64,000 nt of DNA from an uncultured Clostridia bacterium (GCA_934120135.1 CAKOTK010000007.1:1-64000); one strand, 5' to 3'; counted from the first letter of the stretch, positions 20,401-28,444 are shown. The notes: generated by a model not told the origin, from the letters alone. Numbers and translations are program-made.

Positions 20401-23400
20401 TTTTCATTAAATTCAAAGCTTTTTGGTGCTTCAACTTCTACTGCCTTATATAATCCTTCTTTTAGGCCTACTGTTATTATTCCTTTTTTATTTGTTGTTA
20501 ATACTTTATATGTTTTTCCATTTATTGTTTCTTCTTCTCCAACATAATTTCCATTTATATCTTTTGCAAAATCTACTATATTTCTACTTTCATCTATTTC
20601 ATATATTGCAAATTTTACCCCTTGTATTGGTTCTTTTGTTGTTTCATTTATTTTCGTTAATACAAATAGTGGCTCATTCTCTATTTCTATTTTTGCTATT
20701 CCATTTTCTACTGTTGCTTCTCCTTTTATTGTTCCACTTATTATTTCTAATGTTCCATTATTGTATCTTACTTTTATTGGTTCTTCTGTTAGTTTATATC
20801 CTTCTGGCGGTGTTAGTTCTGTTATTGTGTATTCTCCTGTTATGTATTTTCCTTCTACATATTGATATAATCCTTCTATTGTTAATACACCTTTTTCATC
20901 TGTTGTTATATATTCTCCACCTTCTTTTAGTCCATCACCTTCTATTTTAAATTGTGCTCCCTCTAATGTTTTTTCTTGGTCTTTTTCATACTTGGTTAAT
21001 TCTAGATTATATGTTGGTATTTTTTCATTTACTAAGTTTACTTCTACTTGGTCCTCAGCTTGTTTTCCACTTACTTCTGTACTTTCTGTTATTTGTGCAT
21101 TACTATTAAAGCTTCCACTTATTACTGTAAAGCTTAATGTTCCATTATCGTTATTTAATTTAAACTTTATTGGTTCCTGTAAAATATAATATCCTGTTGC
21201 TCTTACTTCTGTTAATGTATATTCTACTCCTGCCTCTAAGTCTTGTATTGTTGCTATTCCGTCTTTGCTTGTATATATATTTTTGTCAGAGTTATTTCCT
21301 TTTATGTTGAATTTTATGCTTTTTAGGTTATTTCCTTCTGTATCCTTTTTGTTTAATACCAACTTGTATTTTGGCACGTTTTCAAAACCAAAGTCTATAT
21401 GTGCTTTAGTATTTCCTTCTGCTTGTGTTACACTATCTGTTTTTACTTTTCCTGATACTATCTCATATTTTAGTTCATTGTTTTCTACATATGTTCTAAA
21501 TTTTACTTCTGTATTACTTGATGAATAGCCTCTTGCTGGCAATATTTCTTTTAATATATACATTTTATCTGCATATAAATTTTGTACTACTACTTTTCCC
21601 TCATAATTTGTTACTGCTACTTTTCCTATCTCTTGTCCTTCTTCTACTATATTAAATGTTGCTCCTTGTACTGCTATATCTTTACCTAATTTTGTTTTTG
21701 TTATATTTATATCAAACTTTCTTGCTATTCTTATTCCTACTTTTCCTGCTTCTGTTTGTGTATATAACTTTCCGTTTTCTGTGTCTAATGCAAAGTATAC
21801 AGCATGTGTACTATATGTTACTTCATTGTAATTTAATACTGTTGGTAATTTTATTTTATATGTAAATTTATATTCTTTATTTACTGCTAATTTATGTTCT
21901 CCTAAATCTATTACGTATGTCTTTATTTTGCTCCAGTCTGTTACCTGTGATTCTTTTTTGAAATTATTACCACTGTCTGTTGTATCTTTTGTTATTGTTT
22001 CATTTTCACTATAATATACTGTTGCTATTCCTTGTAATTCTGTCGGTAGTGCTATTGGACCTGTTATGTTTGTTGTTATTGTACTTCCTAGATCTGCTGT
22101 ATTTTGTAATTGATATTTATTTCCTTTAAAAGGTATTTTTCCTACAATTAATATATCGCTTATTGTTCTAGAATAATTATTTGTTATGCTTACTTCTACA
22201 GTTGCATTTCTCGTTTCATCTATATCTATTTCTGCTACTTGTGGCGAGATTATGAAACTATTTTTATTATCATAATTACTCATTTTCTCATTTGTTAATA
22301 ATGATGTTGGCGAAATTAAATCTATCTTTTCAGAAATATAGTTTACATTTTCACTTGTATTGCCATTATCATTTACATCATATTTATCTACTGCTTTTTC
22401 TAAATAGTTATTTGCTTCTTTGTTATATGCATATAGTTCTATTGATTTAGTAGTTGTAGCTATCCTTGGATCTGCTGTTATATTTGTATCTATTGTTATT
22501 GTATAGGTTAATGGTGTATCATTTTGTGTTAATATTTTTATGAATTTTGATCCATCTTTTTCTAATACTTCATAACCTAATACTTTTACATTGTTATTTG
22601 AAATCTTCACACTATTTATTTCAACATCTAATATTTCTGTTGGTAATTTTACTAAAAATACTCCATCTTGCCATTTTTCTATGTTAAAATAATTAGCTTC
22701 TGTATCTATTTTTATTCCTAATTTTTTTTCTGTTTCTTGTGTCGAAAACTTAGTTCTACTAATTGATAATGATGTTTTTGATACTGGTTCTTCATATTCG
22801 GCTCTAGATGTATCGCTTCCACTTTGGCTCCATGTTCCATTTGTTTGCATAGTATTTACTTGTAAATATGTATATATATATTGTAATTTATCAAATTCAG
22901 TTTTTGTATATGCATTTGTTAATGCTTCATCATCTATTTGTTTTATATTACATACAGTCGTTGATTCATCATTCACTTCAGATGTTTCTAGGCGTATATG
23001 TTTTACTCCTTGCTCATACATATATGGATTTGTTCTTGTGTATTTTTCTAGTTCTTCTTTTGTAAATGTATGTATTAGTTCATTTGTTTCATCATTGTAT
23101 AGGTTAATATATCCATCTTTTTTTATTAAGTTTGTAGCTCCATAGAAATATATTCCTATATATTTTGTATATGGTGTCATATTTATATATTTATTTTCTG
23201 TTGTTAAGAATTTATCTCCATAATTTGTTGTTGGCTCTTTTAATTGTATCTTTTGTGATTCTTTGGCATTAAAATACCATCTTGTTTGATATTTATCCTC
23301 TATTTCACTATTTGTTTCACCATTATAGATTTTCAATGGTTCTTTTTTTGATACTACATATTGGTAATCTAATGCTCTATATGTTCCTATATCAACTGTG

Positions 23401-24560
23401 TATCTAGCTCCTTCTTCTTTCCATATAAATGTATATGTATATGTTGCTACATTTGATTTTATTGGATTCTCAAATTCTGTATTTGGGTTGTTATATCCTT
23501 CATATACTGAGCTTATTGGTATATTTAATGATATTGTATCTGATTCCAATGTTTCATATGCTTCATATGGGTATACCAATTTTATGTTGTATCTATTTCC
23601 TTTATTTGCATAATATGTTGTATTATATGCTTCTTTTGTTAGCTCCCCTGTATTTGTGTTTAATTCTGCATTTCTTGTTGCTTTAAATTTTCCTGTTGTT
23701 TCATCATATGTATATTCTATATCTTCTCCTGTTATTTTTACTTCTATTGGTTTATATCCATTTAATTCTGGTATTGTTCCTTCAACTGTATTTGATTTTA
23801 ATAATAGTTGACTTAATGTTTCATAACTTGATATTGCAAATTCCAAGTTTATTTTTCCATTTTCTTTGTCTAATACTTTTTCAATATCATATGATGTATT
23901 TGATGGGTATATTTCATTTTCTATTTTTCCATACCAATCTGTTGATAATACTATTTCTTTTATTATCTCTGTTCTTGTTCCATTCTCTGCCACATGTGTT
24001 CCTGTTAATATTATTTTGTTATTGTTACTACTGTAATTGTTTATGTTTTTACCAATATTTGCTTTTATTTTTCCCATTAATAACTTTTGTGTTCCGTTAT
24101 TTATTTTGTTTAATTCTATTTTCTTTGTATTTTCTGATATATTATTTTTTGCTACTACTGCATCTTTTACTATTGTTGTTTGTAAGTTAAAGTTTTCCCC
24201 TTGTATTTCTATTTTTCCGTTTTCTAAATAACCATTTGTAAGCACGTTAATATCCATGTATAGAGTATCTGTTTGGTTTACCTCTTTACATGTTCCTTTT
24301 ATTTTTTCTGCTATTCCATCATTATTCAAATCTCTTAGGAAATAGCTATTAAATTCTACATATGGTGTTTCTGTTTTTTCGTCTCCTGATTGTACCTCTC
24401 CATATGTCATTGCCCTTGCTGTTTCACTATCCAAATTAGTAATGTTTTTTATTTTATTTCTACTTACCGCTATCGCTCCAATTGCTGTTATTATTAACAC
24501 TATTAGTGCAATAATTTGGCTTGTTCTTTTTAGCATTATTTTACTAATTTTTTCTCCCAT
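14451..24560 (-). CDS. Giant LPXTG surface protein with SpaA, beta-propeller-like, MucBP and Cna-B repeats
   Basis: 3369 residues. Layout by rough residue: membrane/signal segment 16-32 (IIALIVLIITAIGAIAV); a 900-residue N-terminal region of beta-rich sequence; four SpaA/prealbumin-like domains 950-1390, each with the lysine of an internal isopeptide bond (for example NITKT, LVLNKKD, LELTKYEK); a beta-propeller-like block 1405-1700 of about seven GQVVKYDLEGNVVWEN-type units; a Listeria-type repeat near 1750; three MucBP-like units 1810-2050 (VNHYIKGTT, VHHYLVNTE, VHHYIQGTT); eleven 98-residue Cna-B units about 2180-3250; one last MucBP-like unit; sorting signal LPTTG at 3336-3340, then a hydrophobic helix and KRCK tail. 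It is cell-wall anchored by sortase; MucBP and Cna-B suggest a long adhesin binding mucin or matrix. The start follows GAGGAG. No CGG occurs in frame. Confidence 0.9.
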   Translation of the reverse strand: MGEKISKIMLKRTSQIIALIVLIITAIGAIAVSRNKIKNITNLDSETARAMTYGEVQSGDEKTETPYVEFNSYFLRDLNNDGIAEKIKGTCKEVNQTDTLYMDINVLTNGYLENGKIEIQGENFNLQTTIVKDAVVAKNNISENTKKIELNKINNGTQKLLMGKIKANIGKNINNYSSNNNKIILTGTHVAENGTRTEIIKEIVLSTDWYGKIENEIYPSNTSYDIEKVLDKENGKINLEFAISSYETLSQLLLKSNTVEGTIPELNGYKPIEVKITGEDIEYTYDETTGKFKATRNAELNTNTGELTKEAYNTTYYANKGNRYNIKLVYPYEAYETLESDTISLNIPISSVYEGYNNPNTEFENPIKSNVATYTYTFIWKEEGARYTVDIGTYRALDYQYVVSKKEPLKIYNGETNSEIEDKYQTRWYFNAKESQKIQLKEPTTNYGDKFLTTENKYINMTPYTKYIGIYFYGATNLIKKDGYINLYNDETNELIHTFTKEELEKYTRTNPYMYEQGVKHIRLETSEVNDESTTVCNIKQIDDEALTNAYTKTEFDKLQYIYTYLQVNTMQTNGTWSQSGSDTSRAEYEEPVSKTSLSISRTKFSTQETEKKLGIKIDTEANYFNIEKWQDGVFLVKLPTEILDVEINSVKISNNNVKVLGYEVLEKDGSKFIKILTQNDTPLTYTITIDTNITADPRIATTTKSIELYAYNKEANNYLEKAVDKYDVNDNGNTSENVNYISEKIDLISPTSLLTNEKMSNYDNKNSFIISPQVAEIDIDETRNATVEVSITNNYSRTISDILIVGKIPFKGNKYQLQNTADLGSTITTNITGPIALPTELQGIATVYYSENETITKDTTDSGNNFKKESQVTDWSKIKTYVIDLGEHKLAVNKEYKFTYKIKLPTVLNYNEVTYSTHAVYFALDTENGKLYTQTEAGKVGIRIARKFDINITKTKLGKDIAVQGATFNIVEEGQEIGKVAVTNYEGKVVVQNLYADKMYILKEILPARGYSSSNTEVKFRTYVENNELKYEIVSGKVKTDSVTQAEGNTKAHIDFGFENVPKYKLVLNKKDTEGNNLKSIKFNIKGNNSDKNIYTSKDGIATIQDLEAGVEYTLTEVRATGYYILQEPIKFKLNNDNGTLSFTVISGSFNSNAQITESTEVSGKQAEDQVEVNLVNEKIPTYNLELTKYEKDQEKTLEGAQFKIEGDGLKEGGEYITTDEKGVLTIEGLYQYVEGKYITGEYTITELTPPEGYKLTEEPIKVRYNNGTLEIISGTIKGEATVENGIAKIEIENEPLFVLTKINETTKEPIQGVKFAIYEIDESRNIVDFAKDINGNYVGEEETINGKTYKVLTTNKKGIITVGLKEGLYKAVEVEAPKSFEFNENVEARTSYFGIGKNISAVKGIKSLWENNEKSYYYRDVTIANKDIVAVGDNGKVVKYDLEGNVVWENTDKSYNYRGVTTVSDGIITVSGGNTAGNIYGQVVKYDLEGNVVWENSEKTYKYYKVVTVDNGIIAIASGGQVVKYNLEGNVVWENTEKSYLYYGVTAVDDGILAVGYSGKVVKYDSNGNIEWENTEKSYSYIAAVTLEDGIIAISENGLAVEYDFDGKCLFDKSIGITNLSDAVVTEDGIVVVEYGGFDWNGNIAKIDFAGNQIWETSGEKTGQSIINRYTAVTAINDAIIAVTDKGQVVKIGEAETAPEIAQSQEITVQNIGKALKIKTEVEQYQKNGVIITGGTITGQDEEYVEQVEYKKDSTKEIKAVPDTGYRVEKITVNGEQIEFTPNEDESVTLSKFIQVIEDKNIVVKFSDTIGQVKVNHYIKGTTTKVIDDVIDTRSKTLTGEIGDTYTTEPLIGLKEYELEKDSNGEYVIPENASGTYTSEAQEVNYYYELKDLTLTVHHYLVNTETKLAEDEQKTGKIHSEYTTEKSSTIDYTKYELVEEPENKEGTLEQDTEVIYYYRLKEGKVIVHHYIQGTTTQVPSKDGSTVVDETIIGKVDETYTTKASKDIATNYEYVSKTTNSTGAITAETIEVTYYYKMKEGTIEENNITKEGTTLVQNVEEVITYNISYTTKITNYKGRVQVIVTDKLPQAIDETKSNIAGGEYDSTNKTITWKQYIPDVDTLNGEAKVITINEQISLVYDSVELRTKITNKVGGSIKLLDTNQEETNTDEQETIINGYETITITKVWSDNNNANGKRPESIKLQVKNGQTVVKEQVVTEAENWKYTFTDLPKYNSQGNKIVYTVDEAEVNTDDLKFYTKAITGATITNTFTVPDKKGKITVNKVWDDNENANGKRPEGIKLQIKNGQTVVKEQVVTEAEEWKYIFTDLPIYDGQGNRIAYTVDEAEVNANDLKFYTKTISGATITNTFTVPDKKGSITVSKVWNDNDNANGKRPESIKLQVKNGSQVVAEQVVTETEGWKYTFMDLPIYNAQGNAIVYTVDEAEVNTDDLKFYTKAISGATITNTFTVPDKKGSITVNKVWDDNNNANGKRPESIRLQVKNGSQVVAEQVVTETEGWKYTFMDLPIYNAQGNAIVYTVDEAEVNTDDLKFYTKAISGATITNTFTVPDKKGRITVNKVWDDNENANGKRPESIKLQIKDGQTVVKEQVVTEAEEWKYIFTDLPIYDGQGNRIAYTVDEAEVNTDDLKFYTKAISGATITNTFVVPEEKTELTVEKVWDDNENANGKRPESIKLQVKNGQTVVKEQVVTEAENWKYTFTDLQKYNAQGNEIVYTVDEAEVNADDLMFYTKAMNGTTITNTFSVPDNKISITVNKMWNDENNMYGKRPESIKLQIKEGNRVVQEATVTENDEWRYTFTDLAKYDEQGNEISYIVDEQEINTDDLKFYTKTIEGTTITNTFKVPDEKVNVTVNKVWNDNNNANGKRPEKTKLLVKNGNQVVAEQVVTEAENWKYTFTDLPKYNAQGNEIAYTVDESEVNENDLKFYTKTIEGTTITNTFTVPDEKVNVTVNKVWNDSNDVKGYRPESIKLLVKNGSQVVAEQVVTEAENWKYTFTDLPKYNAQGNEITYTVDEAEVNASDLKFYTKTIEGTTITNTFAILEEKTEVTVEKVWNDNENANGKRPESIKLQVKNGQTVVKEQVVTEAESWKYTFTDLPKYNAQGSEIVYTVDESEVNKNDLKFYTKTIEGTTITNTFTVPNDKIKLKVSKVWDDSYNAKGYRPESIKLLVKNGSQVVAEQVITEAENWKYTFTDLPKYNAQGNEIVYTVEEAEVNSNDLARYKGEISKVIENEVIVVNTYNYGNILIRYVDRDTGEELGRDEIEGKIGDGYVTDAKEIKGYKNISKTENSKGVINEGTTEVIYYYEKIKEEPKPVNPILPTTGDTFISEIIILITSATAYLVVLALKHKRCK
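14780..18020 (-). repeat. Eleven tandem Cna-B repeats, 294-bp units
   Basis: Tandem 98-codon units, each starting KVW(D/N)D and ending TNTF. In every unit the lysine of KVW, the glutamate in YTVDE and the asparagine in TNTF are at the positions expected for an intramolecular Lys-Asn isopeptide bond. Units 3 and 4 (about 16867-17454) are nearly identical in DNA over the whole 294 bp, including WKYTFMDLPIYNAQGNAIVY, showing a recent duplication. Copy number probably varies between strains. Confidence 0.85.
19470..20340 (-). repeat. Beta-propeller-like repeat block in the surface protein
   Basis: About seven 38-42-codon units of the type KVVKYDLEGNVVWENTEKSY..GVT.VDDGIIAV. They look like PQQ/quinoprotein-type blades (V..YD..G...W). 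One complete propeller would need seven blades, about the number present. An unusual domain inside an adhesin stalk. Confidence 0.65.
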
Positions 24561-24617
24561 AGTTTTTTTGCTCCTCTTACGTACTTCTTTATTTTAGGTT
24601 ATATATACTTATATTTT

Positions 24618-24646
24618 ACTTATATTTATATATATTGTAAATGGCA
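24618..24646 (-). promoter_or_regulatory. Candidate promoter of the giant surface protein
   Basis: In the 296-bp gap before the gene, the minus strand holds TTGCCA, 17 bp, then TATAAG about 60 bp before the start. A second candidate, TTGACA followed by an A-rich spacer, lies farther upstream near 24735. No other feature was recognised in this gap. Confidence 0.35.
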
Positions 24647-24823
24647 ATTGTTGGAGTGGAGAGGTTTTCAAGTTCCTGAGTATTTACGGAAATTCAAGTC
24701 TTGAGCCGTTTTTTTACATTTTCTTATCTTTTTTGTCAATTTTTGGCGTTTTTGCCACTAAATGTATGGGAAGGAAGGGTTTGGAGAGATGTTTAAAAGT
24801 ACGTATATATTTCCTTTACTTAC

Positions 24824-24857
24824 AAAAATACTGCACCATTTCTGATGCAGTATTTTT
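24824..24857 (-). terminator. Terminator overlapping the histidine phosphatase stop
   Basis: Stem aaaaatactgca/tgcagtattttt with loop ccatttctga, overlapping the stop codon of the gene at 24857. The same loop and inner stem recur at 26245-26275. Confidence 0.7.
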
Positions 24858-25402
24858 TAACTTGTATATTTTATTACATATTCCCAGCCAGGTTGCCATG
24901 ATTTAGTTTTTCTCCAATCATTTTTGTTTGCTTCTTCCCATGATATATTTTTTGTTAAGACTTCAAACGCTAATTGCGGTGCTCTATGAGCTATTATCCC
25001 TATCTTTTTACCTTGATAATTTGTTCTTAAAAATTCTATAAAATCATTAATTCTTTTTTCCACGTCTCTAAGAGATTCTCCATTTGGAAATGGTTCGTCT
25101 ATATGTTCTTCATAAACAACTAAAGACTTATCTTTACCATCTAAATCTCCATAGTTGCATTCTCTTAATCTTTTATCTTGAATGTGTTTTACATTTGGAA
25201 ATGCAAGTTTTGCTGAATCAATTGCTCTTACTAGATCTGATGTAAATATCACATCAAAATTTTTATCTTTTTGTAACTCTCCTAATTTTATTGCTCTTTC
25301 TCTTCCTAATTCATTCAATTCTACTTGCTTCCATCCACTACATTTTCCAGAAGCATTATCGGTTGTCGTTCCATGTACAAAATACATAATCTTTAATTCC
25401 AT
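24857..25402 (-). CDS. Histidine phosphatase superfamily protein, altered RHG motif
   Basis: 181 residues with the phosphoglycerate-mutase-like fold: FTSDLVRAIDSAK near residue 53-65 (conserved S-x-L-x-R-A-x-x-T/S-A), RLRECNYGDLDGK near 80-92 (catalytic glutamate region) and the second histidine IIAHRAPQ near 143-150. The usual first motif is RHGxT; here it reads VHGTTT, so the phosphate-binding arginine before the catalytic histidine is replaced by valine. It may still be a phosphatase of a divergent subfamily or have reduced activity. It lies 45 bp after the DUF3592 gene on the same strand and ends in a terminator. Substrate unknown. Confidence 0.8.
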   Translation of the reverse strand: MELKIMYFVHGTTTDNASGKCSGWKQVELNELGRERAIKLGELQKDKNFDVIFTSDLVRAIDSAKLAFPNVKHIQDKRLRECNYGDLDGKDKSLVVYEEHIDEPFPNGESLRDVEKRINDFIEFLRTNYQGKKIGIIAHRAPQLAFEVLTKNISWEEANKNDWRKTKSWQPGWEYVIKYTS

Positions 25403-25447
25403 TATTTTCCCTACTTTCCTATTTAAAAATTTTAGTAGAATTACCTT

Positions 25448-26143
25448 TTAACTTAACTCTGTCAAAATATCTATATCAACAAAATATTTCTTTTTATTGT
25501 TTTTATCAATATATACTGGAAATTGTTTTATATTTCTTTCCTCTATTATGTCTTCTGGATTTGACCAAATATTTTTACTTTTAAACGTATATTCTTCGCC
25601 ATCTAATGGATTAGTCCATTCACAAATAATTTTATATGGATGTCTTCCATTTACACTATATGAGATATTTATTATTGTTTCAACATAGTCTGCATATATT
25701 AGTTCTCCATTTTCTTTTAATCTTTTTTCTGATTTTTTACCCCTAGCTTTTGATGATATTCCTGTTACACCTATTATTAGAGAAATTAGTCCAAGTCCTG
25801 GAAATAATAAAAACAATAAATCTAAGGATTTCATACCTATTTTATTTGGATTATCTTTATCATAATATATTTCTATTTCTTTCCCTTCATAAAAGCTAGA
25901 AGAATATCCATTTAATGTCGATTCATATTCATTTCCTTCAGCAACATATGAAACATATACTTTATGATTTCTATTGTTGTCAGAATCTCTAGATGACCAT
26001 ATTTCAGTAATAATTCCTGTTGTTTCTATTTTATTAGTATAATTAAAAACACTTCCAAACAATATAATGCCAATTGCCACAAATACTGTTCCAACAATTG
26101 TAAATATAAGCCATGCTAAGTTTTCAACTCTATTTCCACTCAT
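25448..26143 (-). CDS. DUF3592 domain membrane protein
   Basis: About 231 residues from the ATG at 26143 (a GTG five codons upstream is possible but has no better ribosome site). Two membrane helices: residues about 9-31 (LAWLIFTIVGTVFVAIGIILFG) and about 110-130 (LLFLLFPGLGLISLIIGVTGI). Between them lies a beta-rich domain with the DUF3592 pattern: TTGIITEIWSSR, YVSYVAEGNEYES, GKEIEIYYDKDNPNKI. The fold is common in membrane proteins of unknown function in Gram-positive bacteria. It is followed by the histidine phosphatase gene, probably in one transcript. Confidence 0.7.
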   Translation of the reverse strand: MSGNRVENLAWLIFTIVGTVFVAIGIILFGSVFNYTNKIETTGIITEIWSSRDSDNNRNHKVYVSYVAEGNEYESTLNGYSSSFYEGKEIEIYYDKDNPNKIGMKSLDLLFLLFPGLGLISLIIGVTGISSKARGKKSEKRLKENGELIYADYVETIINISYSVNGRHPYKIICEWTNPLDGEEYTFKSKNIWSNPEDIIEERNIKQFPVYIDKNNKKKYFVDIDILTELS

Positions 26144-26244
26144 AAAATTCAATCTCACTTTCTAGCTATTTAAACTTTTATGTTTGTTTTTATTTTATAT
26201 TGTGTAACTTTCTTTGTCAACATTTTTATTTTATTTAAAATGTA

Positions 26245-26275
26245 CAAAAAACTGCACCATTTCTGATGCAGTTTT
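26245..26275 (-). terminator. Terminator after the small membrane protein
   Basis: Stem aaaactgca/tgcagtttt with loop ccatttctga, 17 bp after the stop of the gene at 26292. A close copy of the hairpin at 24824-24857. Confidence 0.65.
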
Positions 26276-26291
26276 CCTGCTTTTTTGGAAT

Positions 26292-26501
26292 CTATATGTT
26301 TTTAAAAGTCACATATATAATTCCAATACAGCTAAAAATCATTATGGTACGCGTAATTACCGCATACCTATGGAAGAATTTTGCGTTTATGGTATCCACA
26401 ATTTTTTGCCCATTCGGCAAAAAAAGAATGGATACATATAGTAATGTAAATATAAGCGCTGCAATTCCTGCCTTTCCCAAGATGTCTATAACTTGTTGCA
26501 T
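26292..26501 (-). CDS. Small membrane protein, unknown function
   Basis: 69 residues with two hydrophobic segments (KAGIAALIFTLLYVSILFLP and ITRTIMIFSCIGIIYVTF) separated by a short basic loop. ATG at 26501 is preceded by GGGAG at the right distance, and a terminator follows the stop, so it is a real gene. I do not recognise the family. The size and two helices are compatible with a holin-like or signalling peptide, but nothing shows that. Confidence 0.6.
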   Translation of the reverse strand: MQQVIDILGKAGIAALIFTLLYVSILFLPNGQKIVDTINAKFFHRYAVITRTIMIFSCIGIIYVTFKNI

Positions 26502-26584
26502 TGTTTATTCTCCCTTCAAATTTAAAATACATTTATATTTTAACACATTTACATAATTTTGGCAAATAAAGAATGTGTATTCAA

Positions 26585-27217
26585 TTATTTCATTAGGATT
26601 ACACCTTTTACATTTGTATGTAACAGCTTTATGAACTCTTCAGCGTCTTGCTTTGTTCCAACTATACTACCATAATGAATTGGAACAGCTACTTTGGGTT
26701 GTATTTCATTTACTAATTGTGCCGCTTCTTTAAAATCCATTGTATACGTTCCACCCACTGGCACAAAAGCCACATCACATTTTACTTTTTTATTTTCTTC
26801 TGTTATATCAGTATCACCTGCAATGTAATATCTAATATCATTTAATTCAATAACATAACCAACCCAATCATTCTCTTTTGGATGAAATGTTTTGTTTGTG
26901 TTATATGCTGGTACTGTTTCAAATTTAATTCCTTGCACCATATATTTTTTATTTGGCTCCACAGTAACAATTGCATCTTTATTTATTCCCTTTTTTAACA
27001 CTTTTGTTAATAACTCTTCAGGTATTACAATAACAGTACTTTCATTTATAACTTTATCAATATCTTCTTCTGAATAGTGATCATAATGATCATGTGTTAT
27101 AAAAATAATGTCTGCATCATTATAATTTCTGTCTATTTTAAATGGATCTATATAAATTATTTTTTCTTTGTTTATTCTTATACTACTATGGTATAAAACT
27201 TCAATATTATTTAACAT
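26585..27217 (-). CDS. MBL-fold metal-dependent hydrolase
   Basis: 210 residues of the metallo-beta-lactamase superfamily. The zinc motif HDHYDH is at residues 38-43 (HxHxDH), a histidine and aspartate follow in AGDTD near 113-117, and a last histidine in VPIHYGS near 178. The order and spacing resemble UPF0173-like hydrolases that act on unknown esters or phosphodiesters. Cytoplasmic; no signal peptide. The start follows a GGGAGG site. It stands alone between the small membrane protein and the ABC importer. Confidence 0.85.
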   Translation of the reverse strand: MLNNIEVLYHSSIRINKEKIIYIDPFKIDRNYNDADIIFITHDHYDHYSEEDIDKVINESTVIVIPEELLTKVLKKGINKDAIVTVEPNKKYMVQGIKFETVPAYNTNKTFHPKENDWVGYVIELNDIRYYIAGDTDITEENKKVKCDVAFVPVGGTYTMDFKEAAQLVNEIQPKVAVPIHYGSIVGTKQDAEEFIKLLHTNVKGVILMK

Positions 27218-27268
27218 TTGTATTCCTCCCTGCTTTTTATTATATCATAAATTATAAAATGCACACAA

Positions 27269-27298
27269 TAAAAGACGGAGTTTTTATTCTCCGCCTTA
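27269..27298 (-). terminator. Terminator after the ABC importer operon
   Basis: On the minus strand the stem aaggcggag/ctccgtctt with an eight-base loop is followed by T-rich sequence. It lies directly after the stop of the substrate-binding protein. Confidence 0.7.
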
Positions 27299-27301
27299 AA
27301 T

Positions 27302-28330
27302 TTATTTACCTAACTTTTGAATAGCTTTTTCTGCAAAGCTGTTGTTTACTACTTTTCCGTAGTCAGCTTCTTTTTCAAGTTCTCCCGCTTCTTTCATAAC
27401 CTTTTGAAGTAATGCAAACGATTCTTGTTTTAATACTGGATTATCTCTCCAAGCATCAATATCTATATAACTTTGTAAAGCTGCTTCTAACATACTTAAA
27501 TCAGTATCTGGAAAAAAGTCTACTATTGCTTCTGCTATTTCTTTAGCACTATGTGATTTTACCCATTGTTCTCCTTTGTATATTGCATTTGTAAATCCTT
27601 GAATTATATTAGGATTTTTTTCAATATAACTTTTCTTAGCAAAATATGCTGTATATGGAATTTCTCCTGAAGCCTCTCCAACAGATGCAACAATATATCC
27701 TTTACCTGCTTTTTCTGTTGCTGAAGCAGTTGGTTCAAATAATGTTACATATTCAGCATTTCCACCAGCAAAAGCTCCTGCCATTAAGTCGAACTTAATA
27801 CTGTCATCTAATACTAAGTCTTTTTTAGGATCTAGACCATTTTGTTTAAGCACATATTCAAAAGTCATGTATGGTACTCCACCTTTTCTACCAGGAATAA
27901 CAGTTTTTCCTTTTAAATCTTGCCAACTAAAATTATCTGTTTTTTCTTTGCTAACTAAAAATGATCCATCCTTTTGAGTCATTTGTGCAAATACTTGTGT
28001 ATAGTCTTCTTTTCCTTCATTATATACATATATTGAAGCTTCTGGTCCCGCAAAGCCTATGTCACTTTGGTTTGCCAAAACTGCGGTCATTACTTTATCA
28101 GCTCCTTGACCTGTTGTTAATTCTATCTCCAAACCTTCCTCTGCAAAATAACCTTTTGAAAGTGCCACATATTGTGGAGCATAAAATACAGAACGTGTTA
28201 CTTCATTTACACGAATTTTTTGTAACCCTGCTGTTTCTGTATTTCTATTAAGTAGTATATAAGTAGCTATTCCAGCTGCTACTATTATAATAACTAATAC
28301 AATAATCAAATACTTTTTCAAGTTTTTCAT
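27302..28330 (-). CDS. ABC transporter substrate-binding protein, NMT1/SsuA type
   Basis: 342 residues. N-terminal membrane anchor or uncleaved signal (YLIIVLVIIIVAAGIATYIL, residues 7-26); no lipobox cysteine. Then a periplasmic-binding-protein type II fold of the NMT1/THI5 and SsuA group: RSVFYAPQYVALSKGYFAEEG near 45-65, GAEASIYVY-like region, and DLKGKTVIPGRKGG near 140. It delivers a small organic ligand to the permease downstream in the complex; candidates by family are pyrimidine thiamine precursors, aliphatic sulfonates or nitrate-like compounds, and no riboswitch is seen that would decide. Third gene of the ATPase-permease-binding protein operon. Confidence 0.85.
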   Translation of the reverse strand: MKNLKKYLIIVLVIIIVAAGIATYILLNRNTETAGLQKIRVNEVTRSVFYAPQYVALSKGYFAEEGLEIELTTGQGADKVMTAVLANQSDIGFAGPEASIYVYNEGKEDYTQVFAQMTQKDGSFLVSKEKTDNFSWQDLKGKTVIPGRKGGVPYMTFEYVLKQNGLDPKKDLVLDDSIKFDLMAGAFAGGNAEYVTLFEPTASATEKAGKGYIVASVGEASGEIPYTAYFAKKSYIEKNPNIIQGFTNAIYKGEQWVKSHSAKEIAEAIVDFFPDTDLSMLEAALQSYIDIDAWRDNPVLKQESFALLQKVMKEAGELEKEADYGKVVNNSFAEKAIQKLGK

Positions 28331-28346
28331 TCCTTTCTAATCTATT

Positions 28347-28426
28347 CATGCCAAAGGAGATTTCAAGTATTTTGGCATGTTATTTAACCTTACTTATTAC
28401 TTATAATACTTTTCTCCTATAAGTAA
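28347..28426 (-). promoter_or_regulatory. Two hairpins between permease and binding protein
   Basis: Stem catgccaaa/tttggcatg (28347-28355 and 28371-28379) and stem ttacttata/tataagtaa nearby (about 28396-28426). Neither has a strong T run in the gene direction. Such intercistronic hairpins often stabilise or process mRNA so that the binding protein is made in excess. Confidence 0.4.
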
Positions 28427-28444
28427 CATTTTTATCTGTTATTT

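Noticed and set aside
14684..24231. Many long leucine-rich frames on the plus strand opposite the giant surface protein
   Set aside because: They are mirror frames of the repeat-rich minus-strand gene, without ribosome sites or domain sense.
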